Of a stretch of DNA of 64,000 nt, positions 1 to 11,999 are shown in pieces. This stretch comes from Bos javanicus (lineage: Eukaryota; Chordata; Mammalia; Artiodactyla; Bovidae). The notes under the pieces are model-generated. The model made no database searches. It was not told where the DNA came from and was given only the letters and a program-made list of their open reading frames with translations. Numbering within the stretch: position 1 is the stretch's first letter; every line of letters starts with the position of its first letter. The position numbers and the translations under genes were made by a program. The stretch covers positions 81,249 to 145,248 of the forward strand of contig NW_026894342.1 of assembly GCF_032452875.1 (NCBI RefSeq), given 5' to 3'.

Positions 1-1526
1 CCACGTGATCAGTGCATGATCTGTCACAAGATTAGTGTATGATCATCCACGTGATCAGTGCACGGGCAGTCATGTGATCAGTGCATGATATAGACGTGAA
101 CAGTGCATGATCAGTCTCGTGATCAGTGCATGATAGCCACGTGATCAGTGCATGATCAGTCACCTGATGGGTGTATGATCATTCACGTGACCTGTACATG
201 GTAGCTACATGATCATTGCATGATCAGCCACGTGAGTAGTTCATGATAGCCACGTGATCACTGCATGATCAGTCACGTGATCAGTGCATGATCAGTCATG
301 TGACCAGTACATGGTAGCTGCGTGATCATGGCATGATCAGCCACGTGAGCAGTGCATGATAGCCACGTGATCAGTGCATGATCAGACACGAGATCAGTGC
401 ATGATCAGTCACGTGATCAGTGCATGATCAGCCACGTGATCAGTGCATGACCAGGCACGTGATCAGTGTATGTCCAGCCAAGTGATCAGTGCATGATAGC
501 CACGTGATCAGTGCATGATCAGTCACGTGATCAGTGCATGATCAGTTATGTGATCAGTGTATGATCAGCCACGTGATCAGTGCATGATCAGCCACATGAT
601 CAGTGCATGATCAATTACGTGCTCAGTGCATGATCAGTTACGTGACCAGTACATGGTAGCTACGTGATCATTGCCTGATCAGCCACGTGATCAGTGCATG
701 ATAGCCACGTGATCAGTGCATGATAGCCACGTGATCAGTGCATGATCAGTCATGTGATACGTGTGTGATCAGCCACATGATCAGTGCATGATATCCACGT
801 GATCAGTGCATGACAGCCACGTGATCAGTGCATGAGAGCCACGGGATCAGTGCATGATCAGTCACGTGATACATGTGTGATCAGCCACGTGATCAGTGCA
901 TGATGAGCCACGTGATCAGTGCAGGATCAATTACGTGATCAGTGCATGATCAGTCACGTGACCAGTACATGGTTGCTACGTGATCGTTGCATGATCAGCC
1001 ACGTGAGCAGAGCATGATAGCCACGTGGTCTGTGCATGATCAGTCACGTGATCAGTACATGATCAGTCACGTGATCAGTGCATGATCATTTACGTGATCA
1101 GTGCATGATCAGTCACGTGACCAGTATATGGTTGCTACGTGATCTTTGCATGATCAGCCACGTGAGCAGTGCATGATAGCCACGTGATGTGTGCATGAGT
1201 TACGTGAGCAGTGTATGATCAGCCACGTGATCAGTGCATGAGTGCCACGTGATCAGTGCATGATCAGTCACGTGACAGGTGTATGATCAGCCACGTGATC
1301 AGTGCATGGTCAGCCACGTGATCAGTGCATGATAGCCACGTGATCAGTGCATGATCAGTTACGTGATCAGTGTATGATCAGCCACGTGATCAGTGCATGA
1401 TCAGACACGTGATCAGTGCATGATCAGCCACGTGATCAGTGCATGATAGCCACGTGATCAGTGCATGATCATCACGTGATCAGTGCATGATCAGCCACGT
1501 GAACAGTGCATGCTCAGTCACGTGAT
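1..1526. repeat. HOR unit 0 (partial, left edge of window)
   Basis: Base 1 aligns with offset 378 of a complete unit (same phase as 4147 and 62727), so the D block of this unit lies left of the window. The implied full length is 1904 bp. It carries GTGCTCAG at about 620 and GTTACGTGACC at about 639, a pair shared with the last partial unit. Its final ~250 bp lack several standard markers (ATATCCAAGTG, ATGGTCAGAC) and look closer to consensus. Confidence 0.9.
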
Positions 1527-1770
1527 CTGGGCCTGCTGAGCCACGTGATTACTGTCTGCTCATCTGCTTGACAATTGCCAGCTGAGCTGCACGATTCCTG
1601 CCTGTCATCTGCTTGACAATTGCCAGCTGTGCTGCGTAATTCCTGCCTGCTCAGCTGCTTGATTATTGCCAGCTGAGCAGCATGATTCCTCACACCTGAG
1701 TTCCATGATTATTGCCTGCTGACTGTTTGATTCGTGCCTACTCAGCTCTTTGTTTATTGCCTCCAGAGGC
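1527..1770. repeat. D block copy 1 (variant left edge)
   Basis: A 244 bp segment beginning CTGGGCCTGCTGAG and ending CTCCAGAGGC. It breaks into alternating ~11/12 bp pieces such as TGATTATTGCC and TGCTCAGCTGCT, the same phasing as the monomers. It holds four CAGCTG palindromes and two CAATTG. This copy alone reads GAGCCACGTGATT at about 1538, where all others read GAGCTGCGTGATT. Confidence 0.93.
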
Positions 1771-3768
1771 ACATGATCAGTGTATGATAGCAAACGTGAT
1801 CAGTGCATGATCAGTCACGTGATCAGTGCCATTAAGTCACGTGATCAGTGCATGATAGCCACGTGATCAGTCCATGCTCAGTCACGGTATCAGTGCATGA
1901 TCAGCCACGTGATCAGTGCATGATCTGTCACGTGATTAGTGTATGATCATCCACGTGATCAGTGCATGGGCAGTCACGTGATCAGTGCATGATATATACG
2001 TGAACAGTGCATGATCAGTCACGTGATCAGTGCATGATAGCCACGTGATCAGTGCATGATCAGTCACCTGATGGGTGCATGATCATTCACGTGACCTGTA
2101 CATGATAGCTACGTGATCATTGCATGATCAGCCACGTGAGTAGTACATGATAGCCACGTGATCACTGCATGATCAGTCACGTGATCAGTGCATGATCAGT
2201 CATGTGACCAGTACATGGTAGCTGCGTGATCATGGCATGATCAGCCACGTGAGCAGTGCATGATAGCCACGTGATCAGTGCATGATCAGACACGAGATCA
2301 GTGCATGATCAGTCACGTGATCAGTGCATGATCAGCCACGTGATCAGTGCATGACCAGGCACGTGATCAGTGTATGTCCAGCCAAGTGATCAGTGCATGA
2401 TAGCCACGTGATCAGTGCATGATCAGTCACGTGATCAGTGCATGATCAGTTATGTGATCAGTGTATGATCAGCCACGTGATCAGTGCATGATCAGCCACA
2501 TGATCAGTGCATGATCAATTACGTGATCAGTGCATGATCAGTCACGTGACCAGTACATGGTAGCTACGTGATCATTGCATGATCAGCCACGTGATCAGTG
2601 CATGATAGCCACGTGATCAGTGCATGATAGCCACGTGATCAGTGCATGATCAGTCATGTGATACGTGTGTGATCAGCCACGTGATCAGTGCATGATATCC
2701 ACGTGATCAGTGCATGACAGCCACGTGATCAGTGCATGAGAGCCACGTGATCAGTGCATGATCAGTCACGTGATCATGTGTGATCAGCCACGTGATCAGT
2801 GCATGATCAGCCACGTGATCAGTGCATGATCAATTACGTGATCAGTGCATGATCAGTCACGTGACCAGTACATGGTAGCTACGTGATCATTGCATGATCA
2901 GCCACGTGATCAGTGCATGATAGCCACGTGATCAGTGCATGATCAGCCACGTGATCAGTGCATGATCAGCCACGTGATCAGTGCATGATCAGTCATGTGA
3001 TACGTGTGTGATCAGCCACGTGATCAGTGCATGATATCCACGTGATCAGTGCATGACAGCCACGTGATCAGTGCATGATAGCCACGTGATCAGTGCATGA
3101 TCAGTCACGTGATACATGTGTGATCAGCCACGTGATCAGTGCATGATGAGCCACGTGATCAGTGCAGATCAATTACGTGATCAGTGCATGATCAGTCACG
3201 TGACCAGTACATGGTTGCTACGTGATCGTTGCATGATCAGCCACGTGAGCAGAGCATGATAGCCACGTGATCAGTGCATGATCAGTCACGTGATCAGTAC
3301 ATGATCAGTCACGTGAACAGTGCATGATCATTTACGTGATCTTTGCATGATCAGTCACGTTACCAGTATATGGTTGCTACGTGATCATTCCATGACGAGC
3401 CACGTGAGCAGTGCATGATAGCCACGTGATGTGTGCATGAGTTACGTGAGCAGAGTATGATCAGCCACGTGATCAGTGCATGAGTGCCACGTGATCAGTG
3501 CATGATATGTCACGTGACAGGTGTGTGATCAGCCACGTGAACAGTGCATGTTCAGCCACGTGATCAGTGCATGATAGCCACGTGATCAGTGCATGATCAG
3601 TTACGTGAGCAGTGTATGATCAGCCACGTGATCAGTGCATGGTCAGACACGTGAACAGTGTATGATCAGCCACGTGATCAGTGCATGATATCCAAGTGAT
3701 CAGTGCATGATCATCACGTGATCAGTGTATGATCAGCCACGTGAACAGTGCATGCTCAGTCACGTGAT
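1527..3768. repeat. HOR unit 1 (2242 bp, internal 339 bp duplication)
   Basis: The marker CAGTCATGTGATACGTGTG occurs at 2651 and again at 2990, a 339 bp tandem duplication. A 1 bp loss near 3165 (GTGCAGATC instead of GTGCAGGATC) gives a net excess of 338 bp over the 1904 bp form. The first ~500 bp are closer to consensus than in any other unit: CAAACGTG where others have CAAACATG, and TCACGTGATTAG where others have TCACAAGATTAG. Confidence 0.92.
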
Positions 3769-4012
3769 CTGGGCCTGCTGAGCTGCGTGATTACTGTCTG
3801 CTCATCTGCTTGACAATTGCCAGCTGAGCTGCACGATTCCTGCCTGTCATCTGCTTGACAATTGCCAGCTGTGCTGCGTAATTCCTGCCTGCTCAGCTGC
3901 TTGATTATTGCCAGCTGAGCAGCATGATTCCTCACACCTGAGTTCCATGATTATTGCCTGCTGACTGTTTGATTCGTGCCTACTCAGCTCTTTGTTTATT
4001 GCCTCCAGAGGC
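3769..4012. repeat. D block copy 2 (reference)
   Basis: Reference form of the diverged block, GAGCTGCGTGATT at the left edge. A reverse-strand open frame of 62 codons crosses it but starts at TTG and is judged non-coding (see rejected items). Confidence 0.93.
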
Positions 4013-4499
4013 ACATGATCAGTGTATGATAGCAAACATGATCAGCGCATGATCAGTCACATGATCAGCGCCATTAAGTCACGTGATCACTACATGATAG
4101 TCATGTGATCAGTCCATGCTCAGTCACGGTATCAGTGCATGATCAGCCACGTGATCAGTGCATGATCTGTCACAAGATTAGTGTATGATCATCCACGTGA
4201 TCAGTGCACGGGCAGTCATGTGATCAGTGCATGATATAGACGTGAACAGTGCATGATCAGTCTCGTGATCAGTGCATGATAGCCACGTGATCAGTGCATG
4301 ATCAGTCACCTGATGGGTGTATGATCATTCACGTGACCTGTACATGGTAGCTACATGATCATTGCATGATCAGCCACGTGAGTAGTGCATGATAGCCACG
4401 TGATCAGTGCATGATCAGTCACGTGATCAGTGCATGATCAGTCATGTGACCAGTACATGGTAGCTGCGTGATCATGGCATGATCAGCCACGTGAGCAGT

Positions 4500-4990
4500 G
4501 CATGATAGCCACGTGATCAGTGCATGATCAGACACGTGATCAGTGCATGATCAGTCACGTGATCAGTGCATGATCAGCCACGTGATCAGTGCATGATCAG
4601 GCACGTGATCAGTGTATGTCAGCCACGTGATCAGTGCATGATAGCCACGTGATCAGTGCATGATCAGTCACGTGATCAGTGCATGATCAGTTACGTGATC
4701 AGTGTATGATCAGCCACGTGATCAGTGCATGATCAGCCACGTGATCAGTGCATGATAGCCACGTGATCAGTGCATGATCAGTCACGTGATACAGTGCATG
4801 ATCAGCCACGTGATCAGTGCATGATAGCCACGTGATCAGTGCATGATCAGCCACGTGATCAGTGCATGATCAGTCACGTGATCAGTGCATGATCAGCCAC
4901 GTGAACAGTGCATGATCAGCCACGTGATCAGTGCATGATAGCCACGTGATCAGTGCATGATCAGTCACGTGATCAGTGTATGATCAGCCA
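4500..4990. repeat. Near-consensus monomer tract (unit 2)
   Basis: Monomers here are close to the plain 22/23 bp consensus and HOR markers are mostly absent. The tract replaces the right two-thirds of the unit. Boundaries are approximate. Confidence 0.75.
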
Positions 4991-5019
4991 CGTGATCAGT
5001 GCATGCTCAGTCACGTGAT

Positions 5020-5263
5020 CTGGGCCTGCTGAGCTGCGTGATTACTGTCTGCTCATCTGCTTGACAATTGCCAGCTGAGCTGCACGATTCCTGCCTGTCA
5101 TCTGCTTGACAATTGCCAGCTGTGCTGCGTAATTCCTGCCTGCTCAGCTGCTTGATTATTGCCAGCTGAGCAGCATGATTCCTCACACCTGAGTTCCATG
5201 ATTATTGCCTGCTGACTGTTTGATTCGTGCCTACTCAGCTCTTTGTTTATTGCCTCCAGAGGC
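5020..5263. repeat. D block copy 3
   Basis: No difference from copy 2 noticed. Confidence 0.93.
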
Positions 5264-6679
5264 ACATGATCAGTGTATGATAGCAAACATGATCAGCGCA
5301 TGATCAGTCACATGATCAGCGCCATTAAGTCACGTGATCACTACATGATAGTCATGTGATCAGTCCATGCTCAGTCACGGTATCAGTGCATGATCAGCCA
5401 CGTGATCAGTGCATGATCTGTCACAAGATTAGTGTATGATCATCCACGTGATCAGTGCACGGGCAGTCATGTGATCAGTGCATGATATAGACGTGAACAG
5501 TGCATGATCAGTCTCGTGATCAGTGCATGATAGCCACGTGATCAGTGCATGATCAGTCACCTGATGGGTGTATGATCATTCACGTGACCTGTACATGGTA
5601 GCTACATGATCATTGCATGATCAGCCACGTGAGTAGTTCATGATAGCCACGTGATCACTGCATGATCAGTCACGTGATCAGTGCATGATCAGTCATGTGA
5701 CCAGTACATGGTAGCTGCGTGATCATGGCATGATCAGCCACGTGAGCAGTGCATGATAGCCACGTGATCAGTGCATGATCAGCCACGAGATCAGTGCATG
5801 ATCAGTCACGTGATCAGTGCATGATCAGCCACGTGATCAGTGCATGACCAGGCACGTGATCAGTGTATGTCCAGCCAAGTGATCAGTGCATGATAGCCAC
5901 GTGATCAGTGCATGATCAGTCACGTGATCAGTGCATGATCAGTTATGTGATCAGTGTATGATCAGCCACGTGATCAGTGCATGATCAGCCACATGATCAG
6001 TGCATGATCAATTACGTGATCAGTGCATGATCAGTCACGTGACCAGTACATGGTAGCTACGTGATCATTGCCTGATCAGCCACGTGATCAGTGCATGATA
6101 GCCACGTGATCAGTGCATGATAGCCACGTGATCAGTGCATGATCAGTCATGTGATACGTGTGTGATCAGCCACATGATCAGTGCATGATATCCACGTGAT
6201 CAGTGCATGACAGCCACATGATCAGTGCATGAGAGCCACGTGATCAGTGCATGATCAGTCACGTGATACATGTGTGATCAGCCACGTGATCAGTGCATGA
6301 TGAGCCACGTGATCAGTGCATGATCAATTACGTGATCAGTGCATGATCAGTCACGTGACCAGTACATGGTTGCTACGTGATCGTGCATGATCAGCCACGT
6401 GAGCAGTGCATGATAGCCACGTGATCAGTGCATGATCAGTCACGTGATCAGTGCATGATCAGTCACGTGAACAGTGCATGATCATTTACGTGATCTTTGC
6501 ATGATCAGTCACGTGACCAGTATATGGTTGCTACGTGATCATTCCATGACGAGCCACGTGAGCAGTGCATGATAGCCACGTGATGTGTGCATGAGTTACG
6601 TGAGCAGAGTATGATCAGCCACGTGATCAGTGCATGAGTGCCACGTGATCAGTGCATGATATGTCACGTGACAGTGTGT

Positions 6680-6930
6680 GATCAGCCACGTGATCAGTGC
6701 ATGATCAGCCACGTGATCAGTGCATGATAGCCACGTGATCAGTGCATGATCAGTCACGTGATCAGTGCATGATCAGCCACGTGATCAGTGCATGATCAGC
6801 CACGTGATCAGTGCATGATAGCCACGTGATCAGTGCATGATCAGCCACGTGATCAGTGCATGATCAGTCACGTGATCAGTGCATGATCAGCCACGTGATC
6901 AGTGCATGATCAGCCACGTGATCAGTGCAT
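6680..6930. repeat. Near-consensus monomer tract (unit 3)
   Basis: Short run of about 11 near-perfect monomers just left of the second module A at 6935, at the seam of the 925 bp duplication. Boundaries approximate. Confidence 0.72.
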
Positions 6931-7848
6931 GATCAATTACGTGATCAGTGCATGATCAGTCACGTGACCAGTACATGGTAGCTACGTGATCATTGCCTGA
7001 TCAGCCACGTGATCAGTGCATGATAGCCACGTGATCAGTGCATGATAGCCACGTGATCAGTGCATGATCAGTCATGTGATACGTGTGTGATCAGCCACAT
7101 GATCAGTGCATGATATCCACGTGATCAGTGCATGACAGCCACGTGATCAGTGCATGAGAGCCACGTGATCAGTGCATGATCAGTCACGTGATACATGTGT
7201 GATCAGCCACGTGATCAGTGCATGATGAGCCACGTGATCAGTGCAGGATCAATTACGTGATCAGTGCATGATCAGTCACGTGACCAGTACATGGTTGCTA
7301 CGTGATCGTTGCATGATCAGCCACGTGAGCAGAGCATGATAGCCACGTGGTCAGTGCATGATCAGTCACGTGATCAGTACATGATCAGTCACGTGAACAG
7401 TGCATGATCATTTACGTGATCTTTGCATGATCAGTCACGTTACCAGTATATGGTTGCTACGTGATCATTCCATGACGAGCCACGTGAGCAGTGCATGATA
7501 GCCACGTGATGTGTGCATGAGTTACGTGAGCAGAGTATGATCAGCCACGTGATCAGTGCATGAGTGCCACGTGATCAGTGCAGGATATGTCACGTGACAG
7601 GTGTGTGATCAGCCACGTGAACAGTGCATGTTCAGCCACGTGATCAGTGCATGATAGCCACGTGATCAGTGCATGATCAGTTACGTGAGCAGTGTATGAT
7701 CAGCCACGTGATCAGTGCATGGTCAGACACGTGAACAGTGTATGATCAGCCACGTGATCAGTGCATGATATCCAAGTGATCAGTGCATGATCATCACGTG
7801 ATCAGTGTATGATCAGCCACGTGAACAGTGCATGCTCAGTCACGTGAT

Positions 7849-8092
7849 CTGGGCCTGCTGAGCTGCGTGATTACTGTCTGCTCATCTGCTTGACAATTGC
7901 CAGCTGAGCTGCACGATTCCTGCCTGTCATCTGCTTGACAATTGCCAGCTGTGCTGCGTAATTCCTGCCTGCTCAGCTGCTTGATTATTGCCAGCTGAGC
8001 AGCATGATTCCTCACACCTGAGTTCCATGATTATTGCCTGCTGACTGTTTGATTCGTGCCTACTCAGCTCTTTGTTTATTGCCTCCAGAGGC
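7849..8092. repeat. D block copy 4
   Basis: No difference from copy 2 noticed; opens a unit with a large deletion. Confidence 0.93.
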
Positions 8093-9324
8093 ACATGATC
8101 AGTGTATGATAGCAAACATGATCAGCGCATGATCAGTCACATGATCAGCGCCATTAAGTCACGTGATCACTACATGATAGTCATGTGATCAGTCCATGCT
8201 CAGTCACGGTATCAGTGCATGATCAGCCACGTGATCAGTGCATGATCTGTCACAAGATTAGTGTATGATCATCCACGTGATCAGTGCACGGGCAGTCATG
8301 TGATCAGTGCATGATATAGACGTGAACAGTGCATGATCAGTCTCGTGATCAGTGCATGATAGCCACGTGATCAGTGCATGATCAGTCACCTGATGGGTGT
8401 ATGATCATTCACGTGACCTGTACATGGTAGCTACATGATCATTGCATGATCAGCCACGTGAGTAGTTCATGATAGCCACGTGATCACTGCATGATCAGTC
8501 ACGTGATCAGTGCATGATCAGTCATGTGACCAGTACATGGTAGCTGCGTGATCATGGCATGATCAGCCACGTGAGCAGTGCATGATAGCCACGTGATCAG
8601 TGCATGATCAGACACGAGATCAGTGCATGATCAGTCACGTGATCAGTGCATGATCAGCCACGTGATCAGTGCATGACCAGGCACGTGATCAGTGTATGTC
8701 CAGCCACGTGATCAGTGCATGATAGCCACGTGATCAGTGCATGATCAGTCACGTGATCAGTGCATGATCAGTTATGTGATCAGTGTATGATCAGCCACGT
8801 GATCAGTGCATGATCAGCCACGTGATCAGTGCATGATCAATTACGTGATCAGTGCATGATCAGTCACGTGACCAGTACATGGTAGCTACGTGATCATTGC
8901 ATGATCAGCCACGTGATCAGTGCATGATAGCCACGTGATCAGTGCATGATAGCCACGTGATCAGTGCATGATCAGTCATGTGATACATGTGTGATCAGCC
9001 ACATGATCAGTGAATGATATCCACGTGATCAGTGCATGAGTGCCACGTGATCAGTGCAGGATATGTCACGTGACAGGTGTGTGATCAGCCACGTGAACAG
9101 TGCATGTTCAGCCACGTGATCAGGTCATGATAGCCACGTGATCAGTGCATGATCAGTTACGTGAGCAGTGTATGATCAGCCACGTGATCAGTGCATGGTC
9201 AGACACGTGAACAGTGTATGATCAGCCACGTGATCAGTGCATGATATCCAAGTGATCAGTGCATGATCATCACGTGATCAGTGTATGATCAGCCACGTGA
9301 ACAGTGCATGCTCAGTCACGTGAT
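7849..9324. repeat. HOR unit 4 (1476 bp, internal deletion)
   Basis: The unit is normal up to the GTGATACATGTGTG marker at about 8985. It then jumps from GATATCCACGTG straight to CATGAGTGCC near 9035, skipping modules B and C, a loss of about 430-450 bp. Unit 15 has the same junction. Confidence 0.92.
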
Positions 9325-9568
9325 CTGGGCCTGCTGAGCTGCGTGATTACTGTCTGCTCATCTGCTTGACAATTGCCAGCTGAGCTGCACGATTCCTGCC
9401 TGTCATCTGCTTGACAATTGCCAGCTGTGCTGCGTAATTCCTGCCTGCTCAGCTGCTTGATTATTGCCAGCTGAGCAGCATGATTCCTCACACCTGAGTT
9501 CCATGATTATTGCCTGCTGACTGTTTGATTCGTGCCTACTCAGCTCTTTGTTTATTGCCTCCAGAGGC
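9325..9568. repeat. D block copy 5
   Basis: No difference from copy 2 noticed; opens the reference unit. Confidence 0.93.
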
Positions 9569-10314
9569 ACATGATCAGTGTATGATAGCAAACATGATCA
9601 GCGCATGATCAGTCACATGATCAGCGCCATTAAGTCACGTGATCACTACATGATAGTCATGTGATCAGTCCATGCTCAGTCACGGTATCAGTGCATGATC
9701 AGCCACGTGATCAGTGCATGATCTGTCACAAGATTAGTGTATGATCATCCACGTGATCAGTGCACGGGCAGTCATGTGATCAGTGCATGATATAGACGTG
9801 AACAGTGCTAGATCAGTCTCGTGATCAGTGCATGATAGCCACGTGATCAGTGCATGATCAGTCACCTGATGGGTGTATGATCATTCACGTGACCTGTACA
9901 TGGTAGCTACATGATCATTGCATGATCAGCCACGTGAGTAGTTCATGATAGCCACGTGATCACTGCATGATCAGTCACGTGATCAGTGCATGATCAGTCA
10001 TGTGACCAGTACATGGTAGCTGCGTGATCATGGCATGATCAGCCACGTGAGCAGTGCATGATAGCCACGTGATCAGTGCATGATCAGACACGAGATCAGT
10101 GCATGATCAGTCACGTGATCAGTGCATGATCAGCCACGTGATCAGTGCATGACCAGGCACGTGATCAGTGTATGTCCAGCCAAGTGATCAGTGCATGATA
10201 GCCACGTGATCAGTGCATGATCAGTCACGTGATCAGTGCATGATCAGTTATGTGATCAGTGTATGATCAGCCACGTGATCAGTGCATGATCAGCCACATG
10301 ATCAGTGCATGATC

Positions 10315-10408
10315 AATTACGTGATCAGTGCATGATCAGTCACGTAACCAGTACATGGTAGCTACGTGATCATTGCCTGATCAGCCACGTGATCAGTGCA
10401 TGATAGCC
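10315..10408. repeat. 94 bp module, copy A (reference unit 5)
   Basis: The module starts AATTACGTG, contains the marker ACCAGTACATGGTAGCTACG, and ends in TGATAGCC. It spans about four monomers. It is the first of three related 94 bp modules in the unit, the others starting 338 and 497 bp further on. This copy has a private G-to-A change in the sequence CACGTAACC just before the marker. Confidence 0.85.
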
Positions 10409-10429
10409 ACGTGATCAGTGCATGATAGC
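10408..10429. repeat. Representative 22 bp monomer variant (TGATAGC form)
   Basis: The second TGATCA has lost its C, giving TGATAGC, so the monomer is 22 bp. This form is interspersed at fixed positions in every HOR unit. Here it occurs in a run of three; other units have a run of two, which accounts for the 22 bp difference between the 1926 and 1904 bp unit lengths. Confidence 0.93.
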
Positions 10430-10652
10430 CACGTGATCAGTGCATGATAGCCACGTGATCAGTGCATGATCAGTCATGTGATACGTGTGTGATCAGCCAC
10501 ATGATCAGTGCATGATATCCACGTGATCAGTGCATGACAGCCACGTGATCAGTGCATGAGAGCCACGGGATCAGTGCATGATCAGTCACGTGATACATGT
10601 GTGATCAGCCACGTGATCAGTGCATGATGAGCCACGTGATCAGTGCAGGATC

Positions 10653-10746
10653 AATTACGTGATCAGTGCATGATCAGTCACGTGACCAGTACATGGTTGC
10701 TACGTGATCGTTGCATGATCAGCCACGTGAGCAGAGCATTATAGCC
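10653..10746. repeat. 94 bp module, copy B (reference unit 5)
   Basis: Same layout and length as copy A, but with diagnostic changes: ATGGTTGCT instead of ATGGTAGCT, GATCGTTGC instead of GATCATTGC, and GAGCAGAGC near the end. Other HOR units carry the same B-type changes, so the modules diverged before the HOR spread. Confidence 0.85.
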
Positions 10747-10811
10747 ACGTGGTCAGTGCATGATCAGTCACGTGATCAGTACATGATCAGTCACGTGAAC
10801 AGTGCATGATC

Positions 10812-10905
10812 ATTTACGTGATCTTTGCATGATCAGTCACGTTACCAGTATATGGTTGCTACGTGATCATTCCATGACGAGCCACGTGAGCAGTGCATGA
10901 TAGCC
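10812..10905. repeat. 94 bp module, copy C (reference unit 5)
   Basis: Third module, starting ATTTACGTGATCTTTGC and carrying GTTACCAGTATATGGTTGC and GATCATTCC. It shares ATGGTTGCT with copy B, so B and C are closer to each other than to A. It lies 159 bp after copy B. Confidence 0.83.
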
Positions 10906-11250
10906 ACGTGATGTGTGCATGAGTTACGTGAGCAGAGTATGATCAGCCACGTGATCAGTGCATGAGTGCCACGTGATCAGTGCAGGATATGTCACGTGAC
11001 AGGTGTGTGATCAGCCACGTGAACAGTGCATGTTCAGCCACGTGATCAGTGCATGATAGCCACGTGATCAGTGCATGATCAGTTACGTGAGCAGTGTATG
11101 ATCAGCCACGTGATCAGTGCATGGTCAGACACGTGAACAGTGTATGATCAGCCACGTGATCAGTGCATGATATCCAAGTGATCAGTGCATGATCATCACG
11201 TGATCAGTGTATGATCAGCCACGTGAACAGTGCATGCTCAGTCACGTGAT

Positions 11251-11494
11251 CTGGGCCTGCTGAGCTGCGTGATTACTGTCTGCTCATCTGCTTGACAATT
11301 GCCAGCTGAGCTGCACGATTCCTGCCTGTCATCTGCTTGACAATTGCCAGCTGTGCTGCGTAATTCCTGCCTGCTCAGCTGCTTGATTATTGCCAGCTGA
11401 GCAGCATGATTCCTCACACCTGAGTTCCATGATTATTGCCTGCTGACTGTTTGATTCGTGCCTACTCAGCTCTTTGTTTATTGCCTCCAGAGGC
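11251..11494. repeat. D block copy 6
   Basis: No difference from copy 2 noticed. Confidence 0.93.
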
Positions 11495-11999
11495 ACATGA
11501 TCAGTGTATGATAGCAAACATGATCAGCGCATGATCAGTCACATGATCAGCGCCATTAAGTCACGTGATCACTACATGATAGTCATGTGATCAGTCCATG
11601 CTCAGTCACGGTATCAGTGCATGATCAGCCACGTGATCAGTGCATGATCTGTCACAAGATTAGTGTATGATCATCCACGTGATCAGTGCACGGGCAGTCA
11701 TGTGATCAGTGCATGATATAGACGTGAACAGTGCATGATCAGTCTCGTGATCAGTGCATGATAGCCACGTGATCAGTGCATGATCAGTCACCTGATGGGT
11801 GTATGATCATTCACGTGACCTGTACATGGTAGCTACATGATCATTGCATGATCAGCCACGTGAGTAGTTCATGATAGCCACGTGATCACTGCATGATCAG
11901 TCACGTGATCAGTGCATGATCAGTCATGTGACCAGTACATGGTAGCTGCGTGATCATGGCATGATCAGCCACGTGAGCAGTGCATGATAGCCACGTGAT

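Larger units (their letters stand above)
3769..5019. repeat. HOR unit 2 (1251 bp, shortest unit)
   Basis: The left ~850 bp carries the normal markers. From about 4500 the unit turns into near-consensus monomers and runs straight into the next D block. The B and C modules and the ATATCCAAGTG monomer are absent. Confidence 0.9.
5020..7848. repeat. HOR unit 3 (2829 bp, internal 925 bp duplication)
   Basis: AATTACGTG of module A occurs at 6010 and again at 6935, exactly 925 bp apart, with the same following markers (GATCATTGCCTGATCAGCC). 2829 minus 925 is 1904, the modal unit length. A short run of consensus monomers (about 6680-6930) sits at the end of the first copy. Confidence 0.93.
9325..11250. 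repeat. HOR unit 5 (1926 bp, reference unit)
   Basis: Complete unit used as reference. Order of markers: D block; CAAACATG; CACAAGATTAG; GCACGGGCAG; CACCTGATGGG; CACGTGAGTAGTTC; module A at 10315; run of three 22 bp TGATAGC monomers; ATACGTGTGTG; ATACATGTGTG; module B; module C; CATGAGTGCC; ATGGTCAGAC; ATATCCAAGTG; next D block. Confidence 0.95.

Noticed and set aside
1527..1770. D block as a transposon or retroelement insertion
   Set aside because: No terminal inverted repeats, target-site duplications, poly-A tail or coding sequence. Its 11/12 bp phase continues that of the flanking monomers.
1605..1793. Reverse-strand open frame of 62 codons over the D block, repeated in all 28 copies (last 62427-62615)
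   Set aside because: It starts at TTG, not ATG; the only internal ATG leaves 33 codons. The frame is open simply because the D block has lost the TGATCA stops present in every normal monomer. There is no promoter, no recognisable domain, and its conservation equals that of the non-coding D sequence outside the frame. The single amino-acid change (T to M, copy 20) comes from a CpG transition.
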